The notes beneath the pieces were generated by a model, which searched no databases, had not been told where the DNA came from, and was given only the letters and a program-made list of their open reading frames with translations. A stretch of 48,077 bases of DNA from contig NZ_PZJP01000008.1 in the NCBI RefSeq assembly GCF_003206645.1, positions 121,433-169,509 of the forward strand. The letters run 5' to 3'. Made by a program: the position numbers and the translations under genes. This stretch comes from Salinicola aestuarinus (GTDB lineage Bacteria; Pseudomonadota; Gammaproteobacteria; Pseudomonadales; Halomonadaceae). Below, piece by piece: positions 1-10,508 of the stretch; positions within the stretch are counted from its first letter, which is position 1; each line of letters begins with the position of its first letter.

Positions 1-55
1 TCGCGGGGCGTTTCGGTAGCCTCTTCGAGAAGCTGCGAGCATCGGAAGAGTCGTG

Positions 56-2659
56 TCAGGCTTCCTGGGCGACCGGGATGACGGTAGCAGCCGCTCTCTG
101 GAAGTCTTCGATCTCATGGAAGTTCAGATAGCGGTAGATCTCACCCGCCATGGCATTGAACTCACCCATGGTCGCTTTGTACTCCTCGACCGTCGGCAGT
201 CGGCCCTCGACGGCGGCAATCGCCGCGAGTTCTGCCGATGCCAGATAGACATCGGCGCCGTCGCCCAGACGGTTGGGAAAGTTGCGCGTGGAAGTGGAGA
301 CAACGGTGGACTTCGGTGCGACTCGTGCCTGGTTACCCATGCAGAGTGAGCAGCCCGGCATCTCCATACGCGCGCCGGCTCGCCCGTAAATCCCGTAGTA
401 ACCCTCTTCCGTGAGCTGATGTTGATCCATCTTGGTTGGCGGGGCAAGCCAAAGCCGCGTCTTCAGGCTGCCGGCAGGCTGCTTCTCGAGCAGTTTGCCG
501 GCCGCGCGGAAGTGTCCGATGTTGGTCATGCACGAGCCGATGAAGACTTCATCGATTTTCTCGCCCGCGACGTCTGAGAGCAGACGGGCGTCATCGGGGT
601 CGTTGGGCGCACAGAGCACCGGCTGGTCGATGGTGTTCAGGTCGATCTCGATGACCGCGGCATACTCGGCATCGCTGTCGGCACGCATCAGGCTCGGATC
701 GTCGAGCCACGCCTGCATGGCTTCGATACGGCGCTCGAGCGTGCGCGCATCGCCGTAGCCGGCGCTGATCATCCACTTGAGCAGCGTGACGTTGGACTGC
801 AGATACTCTTTGACGCGTTCGTCACCCAGGGTAATCGTACAGCCGGCAGCGCTGCGCTCGGCAGAGGCGTCCGAAAGCTCGAATGCTTGCTCGGCCGTCA
901 GATCCTCGAGGCCTTCGATCTCCAGAATGCGACCGGAGAAAACGTTCTTCTTGCCGGACTTGGCGACCGTCAGATGGCCCTGCTGAATGGCCTGGTAGGG
1001 AATGGCGTGAACCAGATCGCGCAGCGTAATGCCCGGCTGCCGTTCACCCTTGAAGCGCACCAGCACCGATTCGGGCATGTCCAGCGGCATCACGCCGGTC
1101 GCCGCGGCGAACGCCACAAGACCCGAGCCTGCCGGGAACGAGATGCCCATCGGGAAGCGGGTGTGCGAGTCACCGCCGGTGCCGACCGTATCCGGCAGCA
1201 GCATGCGGTTGAGCCAGGAGTGGATGATGCCGTCACCCGGGCGCAACGAGACGCCGCCGCGGTTCTGAATGAAGTCCGGCAGCGTGTGGTGAGTCTCGAC
1301 GTCAACCGGCTTCGGGTAGGCGGAGGTGTGGCAGAAGGACTGCATGACCAGATCGGCCTGGAAACCGAGGCAGGCAAGATCCTTCAGCTCGTCGCGAGTC
1401 ATCGGTCCGGTGGTGTCCTGAGAACCGACGGTGGTCATGCGCGGCTCGCAGTACATGCCGGGGCGGACGCCCTCCAGGCCACAGGCCTTGCCGACCATCT
1501 TCTGCGCCAGCGTAAAGCCCTTGCCGGTGTCGACCGGTTGCTCCGGCTTGCGAAAGACGTCGGAGTCGGGCAGGCCGAGGGCTTCCCGCGCCTTCTCGGT
1601 CAGGCCGCGACCGATGATCAGCGGAATCCGGCCGCCGGCACGGACCTCATCCAGAATGACCTGAGTCTTCAGGGAGAAGGTCGAGATGACCTCGTCGCTA
1701 TCGTGACGCGTGACTTTGCCTTCGTAGGGGAAGACGTCGATGACATCGCCCATTTCGAGCTGCTCGACGTCCATCTCGATCGGCAGGGCACCGGCGTCTT
1801 CCATGGTGTTGAAGAAGATGGGCGCGATCTTGCCGCCGAAACAGAAACCGCCGGCGCGCTTGTTGGGCACGTGCGGGATGTCATCGCCGAAGAACCAGAG
1901 CACAGAGTTGGTGGCGGACTTGCGCGACGAGCCGGTACCCACCACATCACCGACATAGGCGACAGGGAACCCTTTGGCCTTGACCGCGTCGATCTGCTCC
2001 AGAGGGCCTTTGCTGCCCGGCGCCTCGGGTTCGATGCCGTCCCGCGGGTTCTTGAGCATGGCGTTGGCGTGCAGCGGAATATCGGGGCGCGACCAGGCAT
2101 CCGGTGCCGGCGAAAGGTCGTCGGTATTGGTCTCGCCCGGTACCTTGAAAACGGCAATGCTGATCTTGTCGGCCAGCGCCGGTTTGGCGAGGAACCACTC
2201 GGCCTCGGCCCAGGATTCGAGCACGCGCTGTGCGACGGCGTTGCCTTGCTTGGCGCGGTCGGCGACGTCGTGGAAGGCGTCGAACATCAGCAGGGTATGC
2301 TTGAGCTGCTCGCCAACTTCTTCGGCAAGCTCGGCGTCGTCGAGCAGTGCGACCAGCGACACGATGTTGTAACCGCCCTGCATGGTCCCCAGCAGCTTCA
2401 CGGCGTGGATCTTGTCGATCAGCGGCGATGTGGTCTCGCCGTTGGCGATGGCGGTCAAAAAGCCTGCCTTGACGTAGGCGGCTTCGTCGACCCCGGGCGG
2501 GACGCGATCGGTGATCAGTTCGAGCAGAAACGCTTCTTCGCCGGCAGGCGGCTGCTTGAGCAGCTCGACCAGTTGCGCGGTCATGTCGGCGGTCAGCGGT
2601 TTCGGCGGCACGCCATCGGCGGCGCGCTCCTCGACGTGTTGGCGGTAGGCTTCAAGCAC
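56..2659 (-). CDS. acnB: Aconitate hydratase B (bifunctional 2-methylisocitrate dehydratase)
   Basis: Interconverts citrate and isocitrate through cis-aconitate in the cytosolic TCA cycle; AcnB-type enzymes also dehydrate methylcitrate-pathway intermediates. The 867 residues match the usual AcnB length (about 865). The N-terminal HEAT-like helical region is followed by the swivel domain and then the catalytic domains, an order unique to AcnB. The three 4Fe-4S cysteines are visible in [10 protein letters not shown] (near residue 710) and [10 protein letters not shown] (near 770). Transcribed leftward as a single gene, divergent from miaE, with a good sigma-70 type promoter about 95 bp before the ATG. 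Only 55 bp of downstream sequence is in the window. Identification is very secure. Confidence 0.98.
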   Translation of the reverse strand: MLEAYRQHVEERAADGVPPKPLTADMTAQLVELLKQPPAGEEAFLLELITDRVPPGVDEAAYVKAGFLTAIANGETTSPLIDKIHAVKLLGTMQGGYNIVSLVALLDDAELAEEVGEQLKHTLLMFDAFHDVADRAKQGNAVAQRVLESWAEAEWFLAKPALADKISIAVFKVPGETNTDDLSPAPDAWSRPDIPLHANAMLKNPRDGIEPEAPGSKGPLEQIDAVKAKGFPVAYVGDVVGTGSSRKSATNSVLWFFGDDIPHVPNKRAGGFCFGGKIAPIFFNTMEDAGALPIEMDVEQLEMGDVIDVFPYEGKVTRHDSDEVISTFSLKTQVILDEVRAGGRIPLIIGRGLTEKAREALGLPDSDVFRKPEQPVDTGKGFTLAQKMVGKACGLEGVRPGMYCEPRMTTVGSQDTTGPMTRDELKDLACLGFQADLVMQSFCHTSAYPKPVDVETHHTLPDFIQNRGGVSLRPGDGIIHSWLNRMLLPDTVGTGGDSHTRFPMGISFPAGSGLVAFAAATGVMPLDMPESVLVRFKGERQPGITLRDLVHAIPYQAIQQGHLTVAKSGKKNVFSGRILEIEGLEDLTAEQAFELSDASAERSAAGCTITLGDERVKEYLQSNVTLLKWMISAGYGDARTLERRIEAMQAWLDDPSLMRADSDAEYAAVIEIDLNTIDQPVLCAPNDPDDARLLSDVAGEKIDEVFIGSCMTNIGHFRAAGKLLEKQPAGSLKTRLWLAPPTKMDQHQLTEEGYYGIYGRAGARMEMPGCSLCMGNQARVAPKSTVVSTSTRNFPNRLGDGADVYLASAELAAIAAVEGRLPTVEEYKATMGEFNAMAGEIYRYLNFHEIEDFQRAAATVIPVAQEA

Positions 2660-2752
2660 GGTGGGGAACCCTCATCTAGTGTCAGGGCCTCGTTGCGACG
2701 TGTTCAGCGCCCTGTGACAGGCGATCCGATGGGCGACGCCGAGGCGCGCAGA

Positions 2753-2781
2753 AGTCTACGGCAAACTGTCGACAATGTTAA
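2753..2781 (-). promoter_or_regulatory. Sigma-70 type promoter for acnB
   Basis: On the minus strand TTAACA (2781-2776) and TAGACT (2758-2753) are separated by exactly 17 bp, five and four matches to the -35 and -10 consensus. The position, about 95 bp upstream of the acnB start, is suitable. This is a pattern match only. Confidence 0.5.
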
Positions 2782-3059
2782 GAATGGGTGTGCTGGCCGG
2801 CATCTGGCGTGAGTGCGCGGGGCATCAACGGCGCAGTGAAGCGAGTAAGCGACATCGCGATGCGCCGGCGAAAGCGCGGTAACGTCGCGACCCTGGCAGC
2901 CGTCAGCGGAGGGTGCCCCGGTGGAGGCTATCGCATAGCCAAGGCTCGAACTCGTGACACGCCGGCGCTACCATGCGCGCTGGAATGTTCGATTCGCTTT
3001 CATTATCACGCGGCGGCGCCCGCTGTGCCGGCGTCGCGGCCACCCAATCGGCGAGATGC
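2782..3059. other. Intergenic region between divergent acnB and miaE
   Basis: The whole acnB-miaE gap is 400 bp (2660-3059). Apart from the acnB promoter near 2753-2781 I see no convincing element: short frames here have no Shine-Dalgarno or recognisable product. A miaE promoter must lie here but I cannot place it with confidence. Confidence 0.4.
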
Positions 3060-3701
3060 ATGACCGCTTATACCGATACTGCGACCGACGCGTCGCTGCC
3101 CTCCGAACTCCTCGATTTTCTGCCGTGCCCGACACCGACACGCTGGGTCGAGGCGGCGATCGAGAACCCGGCGCTGCTGATGATCGATCACGCACAGTGC
3201 GAGAAGAAGGCGGCCTCGACCGCCATGAGCCTGATGTTTCGCTACGTCGATCGCCCTGAGCTACTCAACAAGATGTCTCAGCTGGCTCGTGAGGAGCTTT
3301 TACACTTCGAGCAGGTGATCAATCTGATGGAGGAGCGGGGTATCGGCTACTCCCATCTGCAGGCATCACGCTACGCTGAAGGGCTGCGCCAGCACGTGTC
3401 CAAACAGGAGCCGCAGCGCCTGATCGACACCTTGATCGTGGGGGCCTTCATCGAGGCTCGCTCGTGTGAACGCTTCGCGCGCTTGATTCCGCACCTCGAT
3501 GAGACGCTGGCCAAGTTCTATCGCTCGCTGGTGCGTTCAGAGGGTCGGCACTTCGAAGATTACCTGTCTCTCGCCGAAAGCTACGCCGACGCGGAGAGCG
3601 TCAAAACGCGGATCGCCGAATTCGGTGGCGTCGAGCGCGAGTTGATCGAGAGCGAGGACGCCATGTTCCGCTTTCATAGCGGCGTGCCGGCCGGCGCCTA
3701 G
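3060..3701 (+). CDS. miaE: tRNA-(ms2io6A)-hydroxylase
   Basis: Non-haem diiron monooxygenase that hydroxylates the isopentenyl side chain of ms2i6A37 in tRNAs reading UNN codons. The ferritin-like helical bundle shows the ligand motifs EELLHFEQV, EARSCERFARL and EGRHFEDYL, giving the Glu/ExxH pattern of the diiron site. The start at 3060 (MTAYTD) gives 213 residues, typical for this shorter MiaE form; an in-frame ATG at 2973 would add 29 residues of low-complexity sequence not seen in the family, so I reject it. The gene stands alone and converges on lpxH across a shared hairpin. Confidence 0.93.
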   Translation: MTAYTDTATDASLPSELLDFLPCPTPTRWVEAAIENPALLMIDHAQCEKKAASTAMSLMFRYVDRPELLNKMSQLAREELLHFEQVINLMEERGIGYSHLQASRYAEGLRQHVSKQEPQRLIDTLIVGAFIEARSCERFARLIPHLDETLAKFYRSLVRSEGRHFEDYLSLAESYADAESVKTRIAEFGGVERELIESEDAMFRFHSGVPAGA

Positions 3702-3777
3702 ATCGACCGCCCGTAGGCAAGGCCGGAGTGACCGGGAAGGGCAGATCGAGGGATAGCAGACAAGAGGGGTGCAAGAG

Positions 3778-3801
3778 AAGGGCGCACCGCGTGCGCCCTT
3801 T
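3778..3801. terminator. Bidirectional hairpin between miaE and lpxH
   Basis: A perfect 10-bp inverted repeat (arms 3778-3787 and 3791-3800, 3-nt loop) with AA on one side and TT on the other lies between the convergent stops of miaE and lpxH. The T tract is short, so termination strength is uncertain. Confidence 0.6.
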
Positions 3802-3813
3802 AAGATCTCTTGT

Positions 3814-4539
3814 TCAGCCGAGGCGAAAGGATTCAAGTGTCAGCGAATCTGTCTCGACTCTCAGTTGCCAGCCCTGATCGGGGCGCCAGTCGCCGATCAC
3901 GTAGCGCTTGGCCGATTCACCGTCGACGTCAACGTCGTGGACTGCCGGACGATGGGTATGGCCATGGATCAGCACGCGGGCGTCGTGATCGCGCAGCGTC
4001 TGTTCCACGGCGCTGGGAGTGACATCCATGATGTCCTCTGCCTTGTTGGTATTGGCCTCGCCAGACTGTTCGCGCAGCTGCTTGGCCAGCGCCAGACGCT
4101 CGGGAATCGGCATCGCAAGGATCTGGGCCTGCCATGCCGGGTCGCGAGCCTGTCGCCGGAACGCCATGTACGCTTCGTCTTCCGTGCAGAGGCTGTCGCC
4201 GTGCATCAGCACGACGCGCTGACCGGCGAGCTCGAGTGTCGTCGGATCGTTCAGCAGCGCACAGCCACTCGCAGCGGCGAAGTCCTCGCCGATCAGGAAA
4301 TCGCGGTTGCCATGCATGAAAGCCAGCCGTGTGCCTGAGTCATTCAGTGCGCGCAGCTCGGCAATGATCTGCTGTTCGAAGTCGCCCCGATAGTCGTCTC
4401 CGATCCAGGCCTCGAACAGGTCGCCCAGAATCGTCAGCGACGAGGCCTCTCTTGCCGGGCCGCGCAGGTAGTCCACGAATCCCCGGGCAATGTCCGGCTG
4501 GCTGGGCTGCAGGTGAAGGTCCGCGATCAGCAGTTGCAT
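3814..4539 (-). CDS. lpxH: UDP-2,3-diacylglucosamine diphosphatase
   Basis: Peripheral inner-membrane Mn-dependent phosphoesterase that hydrolyses UDP-2,3-diacylglucosamine to lipid X and UMP, the fourth step of lipid A synthesis. The calcineurin-like metal motifs are all present in order: IADLHL (Asp7/His9), LGDLFEAWIGDD, HGNRDF, LMHGDS and HGHTHRP. At 241 residues it matches the usual length (240). It lies 39 bp after ppiB on the same strand, so ppiB-lpxH is probably one transcript, an arrangement also known in other gammaproteobacteria. Confidence 0.96.
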   Translation of the reverse strand: MQLLIADLHLQPSQPDIARGFVDYLRGPAREASSLTILGDLFEAWIGDDYRGDFEQQIIAELRALNDSGTRLAFMHGNRDFLIGEDFAAASGCALLNDPTTLELAGQRVVLMHGDSLCTEDEAYMAFRRQARDPAWQAQILAMPIPERLALAKQLREQSGEANTNKAEDIMDVTPSAVEQTLRDHDARVLIHGHTHRPAVHDVDVDGESAKRYVIGDWRPDQGWQLRVETDSLTLESFRLG

Positions 4540-4578
4540 GGCGTCACTCGATGGTTGGCTGAGAGAGAGAGCATCGGA

Positions 4579-5073
4579 TCAGTCGATGACTTCGGCGCGC
4601 TCGAGGATCACGTCTTCGACGGGGACGTCGCTGTGCATGCCGCGACGGCCCGTGGGCTGTTGGCGAATCTTGTCGATGACATCCATGCCCTCGACGACAC
4701 GGCCGAACACGCAGTAGCCCCAGCCCTGAAGGCTCTTGTCGCGATGATTAAGAAAGTCGTTGTCGGACACGTTGACGAAGAACTGGGCACTGGCTGAGTG
4801 CGGGTCCTGCGTGCGCGCCATGGCCAGCGTGCCTTTCTGGTTGGTAAGGCCGTTGTCCGCTTCGTTATCGATCGGTGCACGAGTCGATTTCTGCTCGAAG
4901 TCAGTATCGAAGCCGCCTCCCTGGACCATGAAACCGTCGATGACGCGGTGGAAGAGGGTGTTGTCGTAGTGGCCGTCGCGAACGTACTGCTCGAAATTGG
5001 CAGCCGTCTTGGGCGCCTTGTCGTAATCGAGTTCTAGCTTGAGCGTACCGTAGTTGGTCTGCAGAGCGATCAT
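4579..5073 (-). CDS. ppiB: Cytoplasmic peptidyl-prolyl cis-trans isomerase (cyclophilin B)
   Basis: Cyclophilin-type prolyl isomerase assisting protein folding in the cytosol. The core signatures [30 protein letters not shown] and [14 protein letters not shown] carry the catalytic Arg and the substrate-pocket Phe and Gln residues. Starting at 5073 (MIALQTNYG) gives 164 residues, the usual size; an ATG two codons upstream (5079) is an equally good start because AGGA occurs at the right distance from each. The open frame extends further upstream to 5286, but that extension has no family counterpart and would run through the glnS promoter. No signal peptide, so it is the cytosolic form. Confidence 0.95.
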   Translation of the reverse strand: MIALQTNYGTLKLELDYDKAPKTAANFEQYVRDGHYDNTLFHRVIDGFMVQGGGFDTDFEQKSTRAPIDNEADNGLTNQKGTLAMARTQDPHSASAQFFVNVSDNDFLNHRDKSLQGWGYCVFGRVVEGMDVIDKIRQQPTGRRGMHSDVPVEDVILERAEVID

Positions 5074-5166
5074 GGTCATTCCTGGTCCTGGGGTGAGGCG
5101 TGGCGTACTGGCATGGCCGAGTCTTTGCGTTGCACGCGTATGCATGGCGCTGTTCGCGCGCGACGC

Positions 5167-5172
5167 TATAAT
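5167..5172 (+). promoter_or_regulatory. Candidate -10 element for glnS
   Basis: A perfect TATAAT sits about 200 bp before the glnS start. The hexamer 17 bp further upstream (ATGGCG at 5144-5149) is a poor -35, so the promoter assignment is tentative. If it is real, glnS has an unusually long leader of roughly 195 nt. Confidence 0.4.
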
Positions 5173-5373
5173 AACCCGCTTTGTTGGATGCGGAAAAACC
5201 GCCTGGAGAAACCGTTGCCGGTGCATGTTACTGTGCAAGGTATTCCCATTTGGCGCGTCGCGGCGATGTCGGCAAACGCCGGCCACTGCCTTTCGTCACG
5301 GCATTTTTCGCGTCGGCGCTGGAGACAGCGTGTTCACATTTTCGTTTTTTCCCACAGAGGTTGCCTGCATTCC

Positions 5374-7095
5374 ATGAGCGTCGAAAGCCGCGTCGATAAC
5401 GACGGTGAAACTCAAAACGCCGCCCCCAACTTCCTGCGCAATCAGATTCGCGACGAGATCGCATCGGGTCAGGCGTCGACGATCGTGACGCGTTTTCCGC
5501 CGGAGCCGAACGGATTCCTCCATATCGGCCACGCCAAATCGATCTGGGTCAACTTCGGTCTGGCCGAGCAGTTCGGCGGTCGCTGCCATCTGCGCTTTGA
5601 CGATACCAATCCGGCGAAGGAAGAGCAGGCCTACATCGATTCGATCCGTGAGGACATCACCTGGCTGGGCTACGAGTGGAGCGGCGACATCCGTTACGCC
5701 TCGAGCTATTTCGATCAACTCTACGCCTGGGCGCAGCACCTGGTGCGTGAAGGGTTGGCCTATGTTGATGATCTCTCTCCCGACGAGATCCGCGAGTACC
5801 GCGGAACGTTGACGGAGGCGGGCAAGCCGAGCCCCTACCGCGAACGCAGCGTCGAGGAAAACCTGGATCTGCTCGAGCGCATGAGCCTGGGTGAGTTTGC
5901 CGAGGGTGCCAAGGTGTTACGGGCGAAGATCGACATGGCGGCGGGGAACATCAACCTTCGCGATCCCATCCTCTACCGCATTCGTCATGCGCATCATCAC
6001 CAGACCGGCGACAAGTGGAAGATCTACCCCTCTTACGACTTCGCTCATGGTCAGTCGGACGCGATCGAGGGCGTGAGCCACTCGCTCTGTACGCTGGAGT
6101 TCGAAGACCACCGGCCGCTTTACGAATGGTTCCTGGCGAACCTGCCGGTGCCGGCGCAGCCGCGCCAGACCGAGTTCGCACGCATGAACGTCAATTACAC
6201 TGTGACCTCCAAGCGCAAGCTCAAGCTGCTGGTGGATCAGGGCGTGGTCGACGGCTGGGACGATCCGCGGATGCCTACAATCGCCGGGCTGCGCCGGCGC
6301 GGCTATACGCCGACGGCGCTGCGCAAGTTCTGCGACATGACCGGCGTCAGCCGAGCGGCGAACGTTGTCGATATTGCCATGCTGCACTTCGCTATCCGCT
6401 CCGATCTCGAGGATAACGCGCCGCGTGCCATGTGCGTTCTCAAGCCGCTCAAGGTCGTGCTGACCAACGTTGCAGCGGATCATGCCGAGTCGTTCGAGGT
6501 GGCCGGCCACCCGGCGCGTGACGATATGGGTAGCCGTCAGCTGCCGCTGACGCGTGAGATCTGGATCGACCGTGATGACTTCATGGAGGAGCCGCCGAAG
6601 AAGTTCTTCCGTCTTGCGCCGGGCAAGGAAGTTCGGTTGCGGAACGGCTATGTCATCCGTTGCGATGAGGTCGTCAAAGATTCCGCCGGTGAGATCGAAG
6701 CGCTCCACTGCAGCGTGGATTTCGATACGCTCGGCAAGAACCCGGAAGGGCGCAAGGTCAAGGGGGTCATTCACTGGGTCAGCGCCGATCATGGTGTACC
6801 GGTGGAAGTGCGTCTTTACGACAATCTCTTCCTGGAAGAGGCGCCGGATCGGGACAAGGATGCCGACTTCCTCGATCATCTGAACCCGGAATCGCTAGTG
6901 ACCGTCGAAGGCATCGCCGAGCCCGCGCTGGCGGATGCCACCCCGGAGTCGCGCTACCAGTTCGAGCGTGTGGGCTACTTCTGCGCCGATCGTCACGCCT
7001 GTCGCGATGGCAAGCTGGTGTTCAACCGGACGGTCGGGCTCAAGGACTCCTGGGCCAAGATTCAGCAGAAACAGGCCCAAGGGGCGAAGCCGTGA
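5374..7095 (+). CDS. glnS: Glutaminyl-tRNA synthetase
   Basis: Class I aminoacyl-tRNA synthetase charging tRNA-Gln in the cytosol. The class I HIGH motif is at residues 50-53 ([10 protein letters not shown]), preceded by the GlnRS-typical FPPEPNG; the KMSKS-equivalent reads VTSKRKL. The anticodon-binding beta-barrel domains follow to the end. The chosen ATG at 5374 gives 573 residues, near the family norm (about 555); the frame is open for a further 87 codons upstream, but those residues show no homology-like features. It precedes cysS by 55 bp with degenerate tandem repeats between, and is probably cotranscribed with it. Confidence 0.98.
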   Translation: MSVESRVDNDGETQNAAPNFLRNQIRDEIASGQASTIVTRFPPEPNGFLHIGHAKSIWVNFGLAEQFGGRCHLRFDDTNPAKEEQAYIDSIREDITWLGYEWSGDIRYASSYFDQLYAWAQHLVREGLAYVDDLSPDEIREYRGTLTEAGKPSPYRERSVEENLDLLERMSLGEFAEGAKVLRAKIDMAAGNINLRDPILYRIRHAHHHQTGDKWKIYPSYDFAHGQSDAIEGVSHSLCTLEFEDHRPLYEWFLANLPVPAQPRQTEFARMNVNYTVTSKRKLKLLVDQGVVDGWDDPRMPTIAGLRRRGYTPTALRKFCDMTGVSRAANVVDIAMLHFAIRSDLEDNAPRAMCVLKPLKVVLTNVAADHAESFEVAGHPARDDMGSRQLPLTREIWIDRDDFMEEPPKKFFRLAPGKEVRLRNGYVIRCDEVVKDSAGEIEALHCSVDFDTLGKNPEGRKVKGVIHWVSADHGVPVEVRLYDNLFLEEAPDRDKDADFLDHLNPESLVTVEGIAEPALADATPESRYQFERVGYFCADRHACRDGKLVFNRTVGLKDSWAKIQQKQAQGAKP

Positions 7096-7154
7096 GTGGT
7101 GACAAGACAGGCGTTAGCCGGACGAGGACGGGCGTGAGCAGGGACGAGACATGA
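7092..7154 (+). repeat. Three degenerate 21-bp tandem repeats bridging glnS and cysS
   Basis: Units at 7092-7112, 7113-7133 and 7134-7154 each begin GTGAG or GTTAG and contain a GAC(A/G)AG-like core. The first overlaps the glnS stop codon and the third contains the cysS Shine-Dalgarno and start codon. Units 1 and 3 agree at about 15 of 21 positions. Seen by eye; the divergence suggests an old duplication. Confidence 0.5.
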
Positions 7155-8551
7155 GCGTGGTGCAGATCTACAACACGATGACCCGGCACAAGAGTGAGCT
7201 GGTGCCGATCGAGCCCGGCAAGGTGCGGATGTATGTCTGCGGCATGACGGTCTACGACTACTGCCACCTGGGGCACGCTCGCGTGATGGTCGCTTTCGAT
7301 GTCATCACGCGTTGGCTGCGCCAGACCGGTCTCGATGTCACCTACGTGCGCAACATTACCGACATCGATGACAAGATCCTCAAGCGGGCCGAAGAGAACG
7401 GTGAGTCGATCGCGACGCTGACCGGTCGCATGGTCGAGGCGATGCACGAGGACGAGGCGCGCCTGGGCGTGCTTCGCCCGGATCGCGAACCGCGGGCTAC
7501 CGAGCACGTTGCCGATATTCTGGCGATGATCGAACGCTTGATCGATAACGGTTACGCCTACGCCGTCGACAACGGCGATGTCTACTATCGCGTCCGTCAC
7601 TTTGCCGGCTACGGCAAGCTGAATAATCGCAATCTCGACGACATGCGCGCCGGCGCTCGAGTCGATGTGGACACCGATAAAGAGGATCCGCTCGATTTCG
7701 TGCTCTGGAAAGCCGCCAAGCCGGGCGAGGCGAGCTGGCCCTCTCCCTGGGGTGAGGGCCGTCCGGGTTGGCATATCGAGTGCTCGGCGATGTCGACCTG
7801 CTGCCTTGGCGATACCTTCGACATTCATGGTGGCGGCCCCGATCTCACGTTTCCGCATCATGAGAACGAGATCGCCCAGAGCGAGGCGGCTACCGGTGTG
7901 ACCTACGTCAACACCTGGATGCACGCCGGCGCCGTGCGGGTGAATCACGAGAAGATGTCGAAGTCGCTGGGCAACTTTTTCACCATTCGTGACGTGCTCG
8001 AAGTGCATGACCCGGAAGTGGTGCGCTATCTGCTGGTCTCGAGCCACTACCGCAGTCCGATCAACTACGCGCCCGAGTCGCTCGACGAGGCGCGCAAGTC
8101 GCTGGAGCGCTTTTATCATGCGCTCGATGGTATTCCCGCGGTCGAGGGCGACGTGCAAGGCGTTTACGCCGAGCGCTTCTCGGCGGCGATGAACGATGAC
8201 TTCAACACCCCCGAAGCGCTCGCGGTGCTGTTCGATCTCGTCCGCGAGATCAATCGACTGCGTGAAAACGAGCCGGCGCGGGCTGGGGCGCTGGGGCAGG
8301 AGTTGAAGCGGCTCGCGAGCGTGCTCGGTCTGCTCGAACGCACGCCCGACGCGTTTCTGAAGGCGGGCGCCTCGGCGTTGCCGCTGGATGAAGGCGAGAT
8401 TCAGAGGCGGATCGAGGCGAGGGCGAAAGCGAAGCGCGAGCGTGATTTTGCCAAGGCCGATCGGATTCGCGACGAGCTGGCCGCGCTGGGTATCGTGCTG
8501 AAGGATTCACGTGAAGGGACACGCTGGAGCTTCGAAGCCACGAGCTCATAG
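7151..8551 (+). CDS. cysS: Cysteinyl-tRNA synthetase
   Basis: Class I synthetase charging tRNA-Cys. The zinc-site cysteine lies in VCGMTVYD (Cys30), with the HIGH motif as HLGH (39-42); further zinc ligands sit in IECSAMS and FPHHENE. KMSKS is at residues 268-272 ([11 protein letters not shown]). The C-terminal DALR and anticodon regions are complete, giving 466 residues, close to the usual 461. The gene ends about 60 bp before a strong terminator and converges on mtnN. Confidence 0.98.
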   Translation: MSVVQIYNTMTRHKSELVPIEPGKVRMYVCGMTVYDYCHLGHARVMVAFDVITRWLRQTGLDVTYVRNITDIDDKILKRAEENGESIATLTGRMVEAMHEDEARLGVLRPDREPRATEHVADILAMIERLIDNGYAYAVDNGDVYYRVRHFAGYGKLNNRNLDDMRAGARVDVDTDKEDPLDFVLWKAAKPGEASWPSPWGEGRPGWHIECSAMSTCCLGDTFDIHGGGPDLTFPHHENEIAQSEAATGVTYVNTWMHAGAVRVNHEKMSKSLGNFFTIRDVLEVHDPEVVRYLLVSSHYRSPINYAPESLDEARKSLERFYHALDGIPAVEGDVQGVYAERFSAAMNDDFNTPEALAVLFDLVREINRLRENEPARAGALGQELKRLASVLGLLERTPDAFLKAGASALPLDEGEIQRRIEARAKAKRERDFAKADRIRDELAALGIVLKDSREGTRWSFEATSS

Positions 8552-8610
8552 GTCGCGTTGATCGATGCCATGAGTCTATGCGCGTCCGGCAAGGCCCTTT
8601 CCGCCTAAAG

Positions 8611-8637
8611 AAAAGCCCCGCTTCGGCGGGGCTTTTT
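8611..8637 (+). terminator. Intrinsic terminator after cysS
   Basis: A GC-rich stem (AGCCCCGC paired with GCGGGGCT) closes on a TTCG tetraloop and is followed by five T residues; the preceding A run makes it usable from the minus strand too, where mtnN ends. Confidence 0.9.
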
Positions 8638-8688
8638 GCATTCTCGACCTCAGTCGGTCCCTAAAGCGCGTGAGCGCGGGCGTTCGCA

Positions 8689-9393
8689 TCACGCCTTGGC
8701 AAGGCGAGCGACGATGGCGTCGACCATTTCGGCGGAATGGGTCGCTGCGCGATCGAGAAAGGCTTCAAAAGAGAGATCGGACTCCTTGCCGGCGATATCC
8801 GACAGCGCGCGGATCACCACGAAGGGGCACTCGAAGCGGTGACACGTCTGGGCAATGGCGGCTGCCTCCATCTCCACGGCCTGCATCTCGGGGAAGTGCT
8901 CACGAGTTCGTTCGACGCGGACCGGGTCGGCCATGAAGCTGTCACCGGTGCAGATCAGCCCTTCGTGGACGCGAATCTCGCCGAGTGCCTGAGCGCAATC
9001 GCGGGCGACGTCGATGAGTAACGGGTCGGCGGTGAAGGCGGCGGGCAGGCCGGGCACCTGGCCCATCTCGTAGCCAAAGGCGGTGACATCGACGTCGTGG
9101 TGGCGTACCTCCCGGGAGATCACGACGTCGCCGACTTCCAGCGTCTCACCGAAGCCGCCGGCAGAGCCCGTGTTGATGATGGCATCCGGCGAGTAGTGGT
9201 TCAGAAGCTGAGTGGTACCGATGGTCGCGTTGACCTTGCCGATGCCCGACTGCAGCAGCACGATTTGCATGCCATGTAGGCGCCCGCAATGGAAGCTGGC
9301 CCCTGCATGATGCTCGATCGTGGCGTTTTCCAGGCGTGATGCCAGCAGGGTGATCTCCTGCTCCATGGCGCCGATAATGCCGAGTGTCTTCAT
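8689..9393 (-). CDS. mtnN: 5'-methylthioadenosine/S-adenosylhomocysteine nucleosidase
   Basis: Cleaves the glycosidic bond of MTA and SAH, relieving inhibition of methylation and polyamine reactions and feeding methionine salvage and autoinducer-2 precursor formation. The N-terminus GIIGAMEQEI carries the catalytic glutamate (about residue 13), SAGGFGE the ribose/phosphate-like loop, VEMEAAA the substrate glutamate and ALSDIAG the catalytic aspartate. Length 234 is standard. Its start overlaps the folD stop by one base (TGATG), so it is translationally coupled to folD. Confidence 0.96.
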   Translation of the reverse strand: MKTLGIIGAMEQEITLLASRLENATIEHHAGASFHCGRLHGMQIVLLQSGIGKVNATIGTTQLLNHYSPDAIINTGSAGGFGETLEVGDVVISREVRHHDVDVTAFGYEMGQVPGLPAAFTADPLLIDVARDCAQALGEIRVHEGLICTGDSFMADPVRVERTREHFPEMQAVEMEAAAIAQTCHRFECPFVVIRALSDIAGKESDLSFEAFLDRAATHSAEMVDAIVARLAKA

Positions 9394-10271
9394 CAGTGCT
9401 CCGTGCCTCCGGTTGAGTTGTCGTCGTGCAAAGCCGCCGCATGAAGCGTGTTCTGAAGCAGCGTGGCGACGGTCATCGGTCCCACGCCGCCGGGGACCGG
9501 GGTGATCCAGGCGGCCCGTTCAGCGGCCGATTCAAATTCGACATCGCCCGCGAGCGAGCCGTCCTCCAGCCGGTTCATGCCGACGTCGACGACGACGGCA
9601 CCTCGCTTGATCCATTGGCCCTCGATGAGTCCGGGTTTGCCGGCGGCGACGATCACGAGGTCCGCTCGACGCACCTGCTCCTCGAGATCCCGGGTAAAAC
9701 GATGGCAAGTCGTGGTGGTGGCGCCGGCCAGGAGGAGCTCCATCGACATTGGCCGACCCACGATATTGGACGCACCGACGATGGTGGCATCCATGCCGCG
9801 TGGGTCGATGCCGCTCTGCTCGAGTAGCGTCATGATGCCCTTCGGCGTGCAGGGGCGCAGAAGCGGGCGGCGCTGTGCCAGCCGGCCAAGGTTGTACGGA
9901 TGGAAGCCGTCGACGTCCTTGTCCGGTTGGATTCGCTCGAGCAGCGGGTTGGCATCCAGATGCGCCGGCAGCGGCAATTGCAGCAGGATGCCGTCGACGC
10001 TCGAGTCGGCGTTGAGCTCATCGATGACGCTCTCCAGCGCCTGTTGGGTAATGTCGTTGTCGAGACGGTGACTGAAGGAGCGAATACCCGCGTTTTCGCA
10101 AGCGCGATGCTTGTGGCTGACGTAGATCTCGGAAGCCGGGTCGTGGCCGACGAGGATGACGGCGAGTCCCGGGCGGTGACGTCCGTCTTCGAGTCGGCGA
10201 TCGACCTCGACCTTTACTTGCTGACGAATGGCACCGGCAATACGTTTGCCGTCGATCAACTGAGCGGTCAT
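9393..10271 (-). CDS. folD: Methylenetetrahydrofolate dehydrogenase / methenyltetrahydrofolate cyclohydrolase
   Basis: Bifunctional cytosolic enzyme interconverting 5,10-methylene-THF and 10-formyl-THF, supplying purine and formyl-methionine synthesis. The catalytic Tyr-x3-Lys is at residues 50-54 (YVSHK), the QLPLP loop follows, and the dinucleotide site (GASNIVGRP) and the PGGVGPMT signature are clear. 292 residues, close to the usual 288. It is the first gene of a folD-mtnN pair and is divergent from the tRNA cluster. Confidence 0.97.
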   Translation of the reverse strand: MTAQLIDGKRIAGAIRQQVKVEVDRRLEDGRHRPGLAVILVGHDPASEIYVSHKHRACENAGIRSFSHRLDNDITQQALESVIDELNADSSVDGILLQLPLPAHLDANPLLERIQPDKDVDGFHPYNLGRLAQRRPLLRPCTPKGIMTLLEQSGIDPRGMDATIVGASNIVGRPMSMELLLAGATTTTCHRFTRDLEEQVRRADLVIVAAGKPGLIEGQWIKRGAVVVDVGMNRLEDGSLAGDVEFESAAERAAWITPVPGGVGPMTVATLLQNTLHAAALHDDNSTGGTEH

Positions 10272-10429
10272 CGACTTTCCTTTCTGAGTAGCGAGAGTCG
10301 GGCAGGGCCCGGCAAAGGTGGCAATTTTCGCATGCTCCGCGTCGCAGTCAACGAAGCATCCGACTCAGCACTGCGATTCGGTGGCTTTGCGACGCGGAGG
10401 AGCCGGATTGGGCAAATTCACGTAAGGGC

Positions 10430-10457
10430 TTGACGTTGCTGAAAGGATCCGTAAAAT
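10430..10457 (+). promoter_or_regulatory. Sigma-70 promoter of the tRNA cluster
   Basis: TTGACG (10430-10435) and TAAAAT (10452-10457) are separated by 16 bp, about 50 bp before the first tRNA. A GC-rich discriminator follows the -10, as in stringently controlled stable-RNA promoters. Confidence 0.75.
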
Positions 10458-10508
10458 ACGCAGCGCATCGAGGGGCTCGTAGCATCGCCGGCTCGGTTTT
10501 GCAGATTT

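Noticed and set aside
887..2812. 641-codon open frame antisense to acnB
   Set aside because: It mirrors the acnB reading frame in GC-rich DNA, has no Shine-Dalgarno and no recognisable domain; Arg/Gly/Val-rich composition is typical of a shadow frame.
2973..3059. Longer N-terminus for miaE
   Set aside because: The extra 29 residues are low in complexity, have no counterpart in the family, and the ATG at 3060 gives the expected length.
7040..8158. 372-codon open frame antisense to glnS end and cysS
   Set aside because: Overlaps two essential, complete genes, with no ribosome site; its repeated LTPVL segment only reflects the 21-bp tandem repeat.
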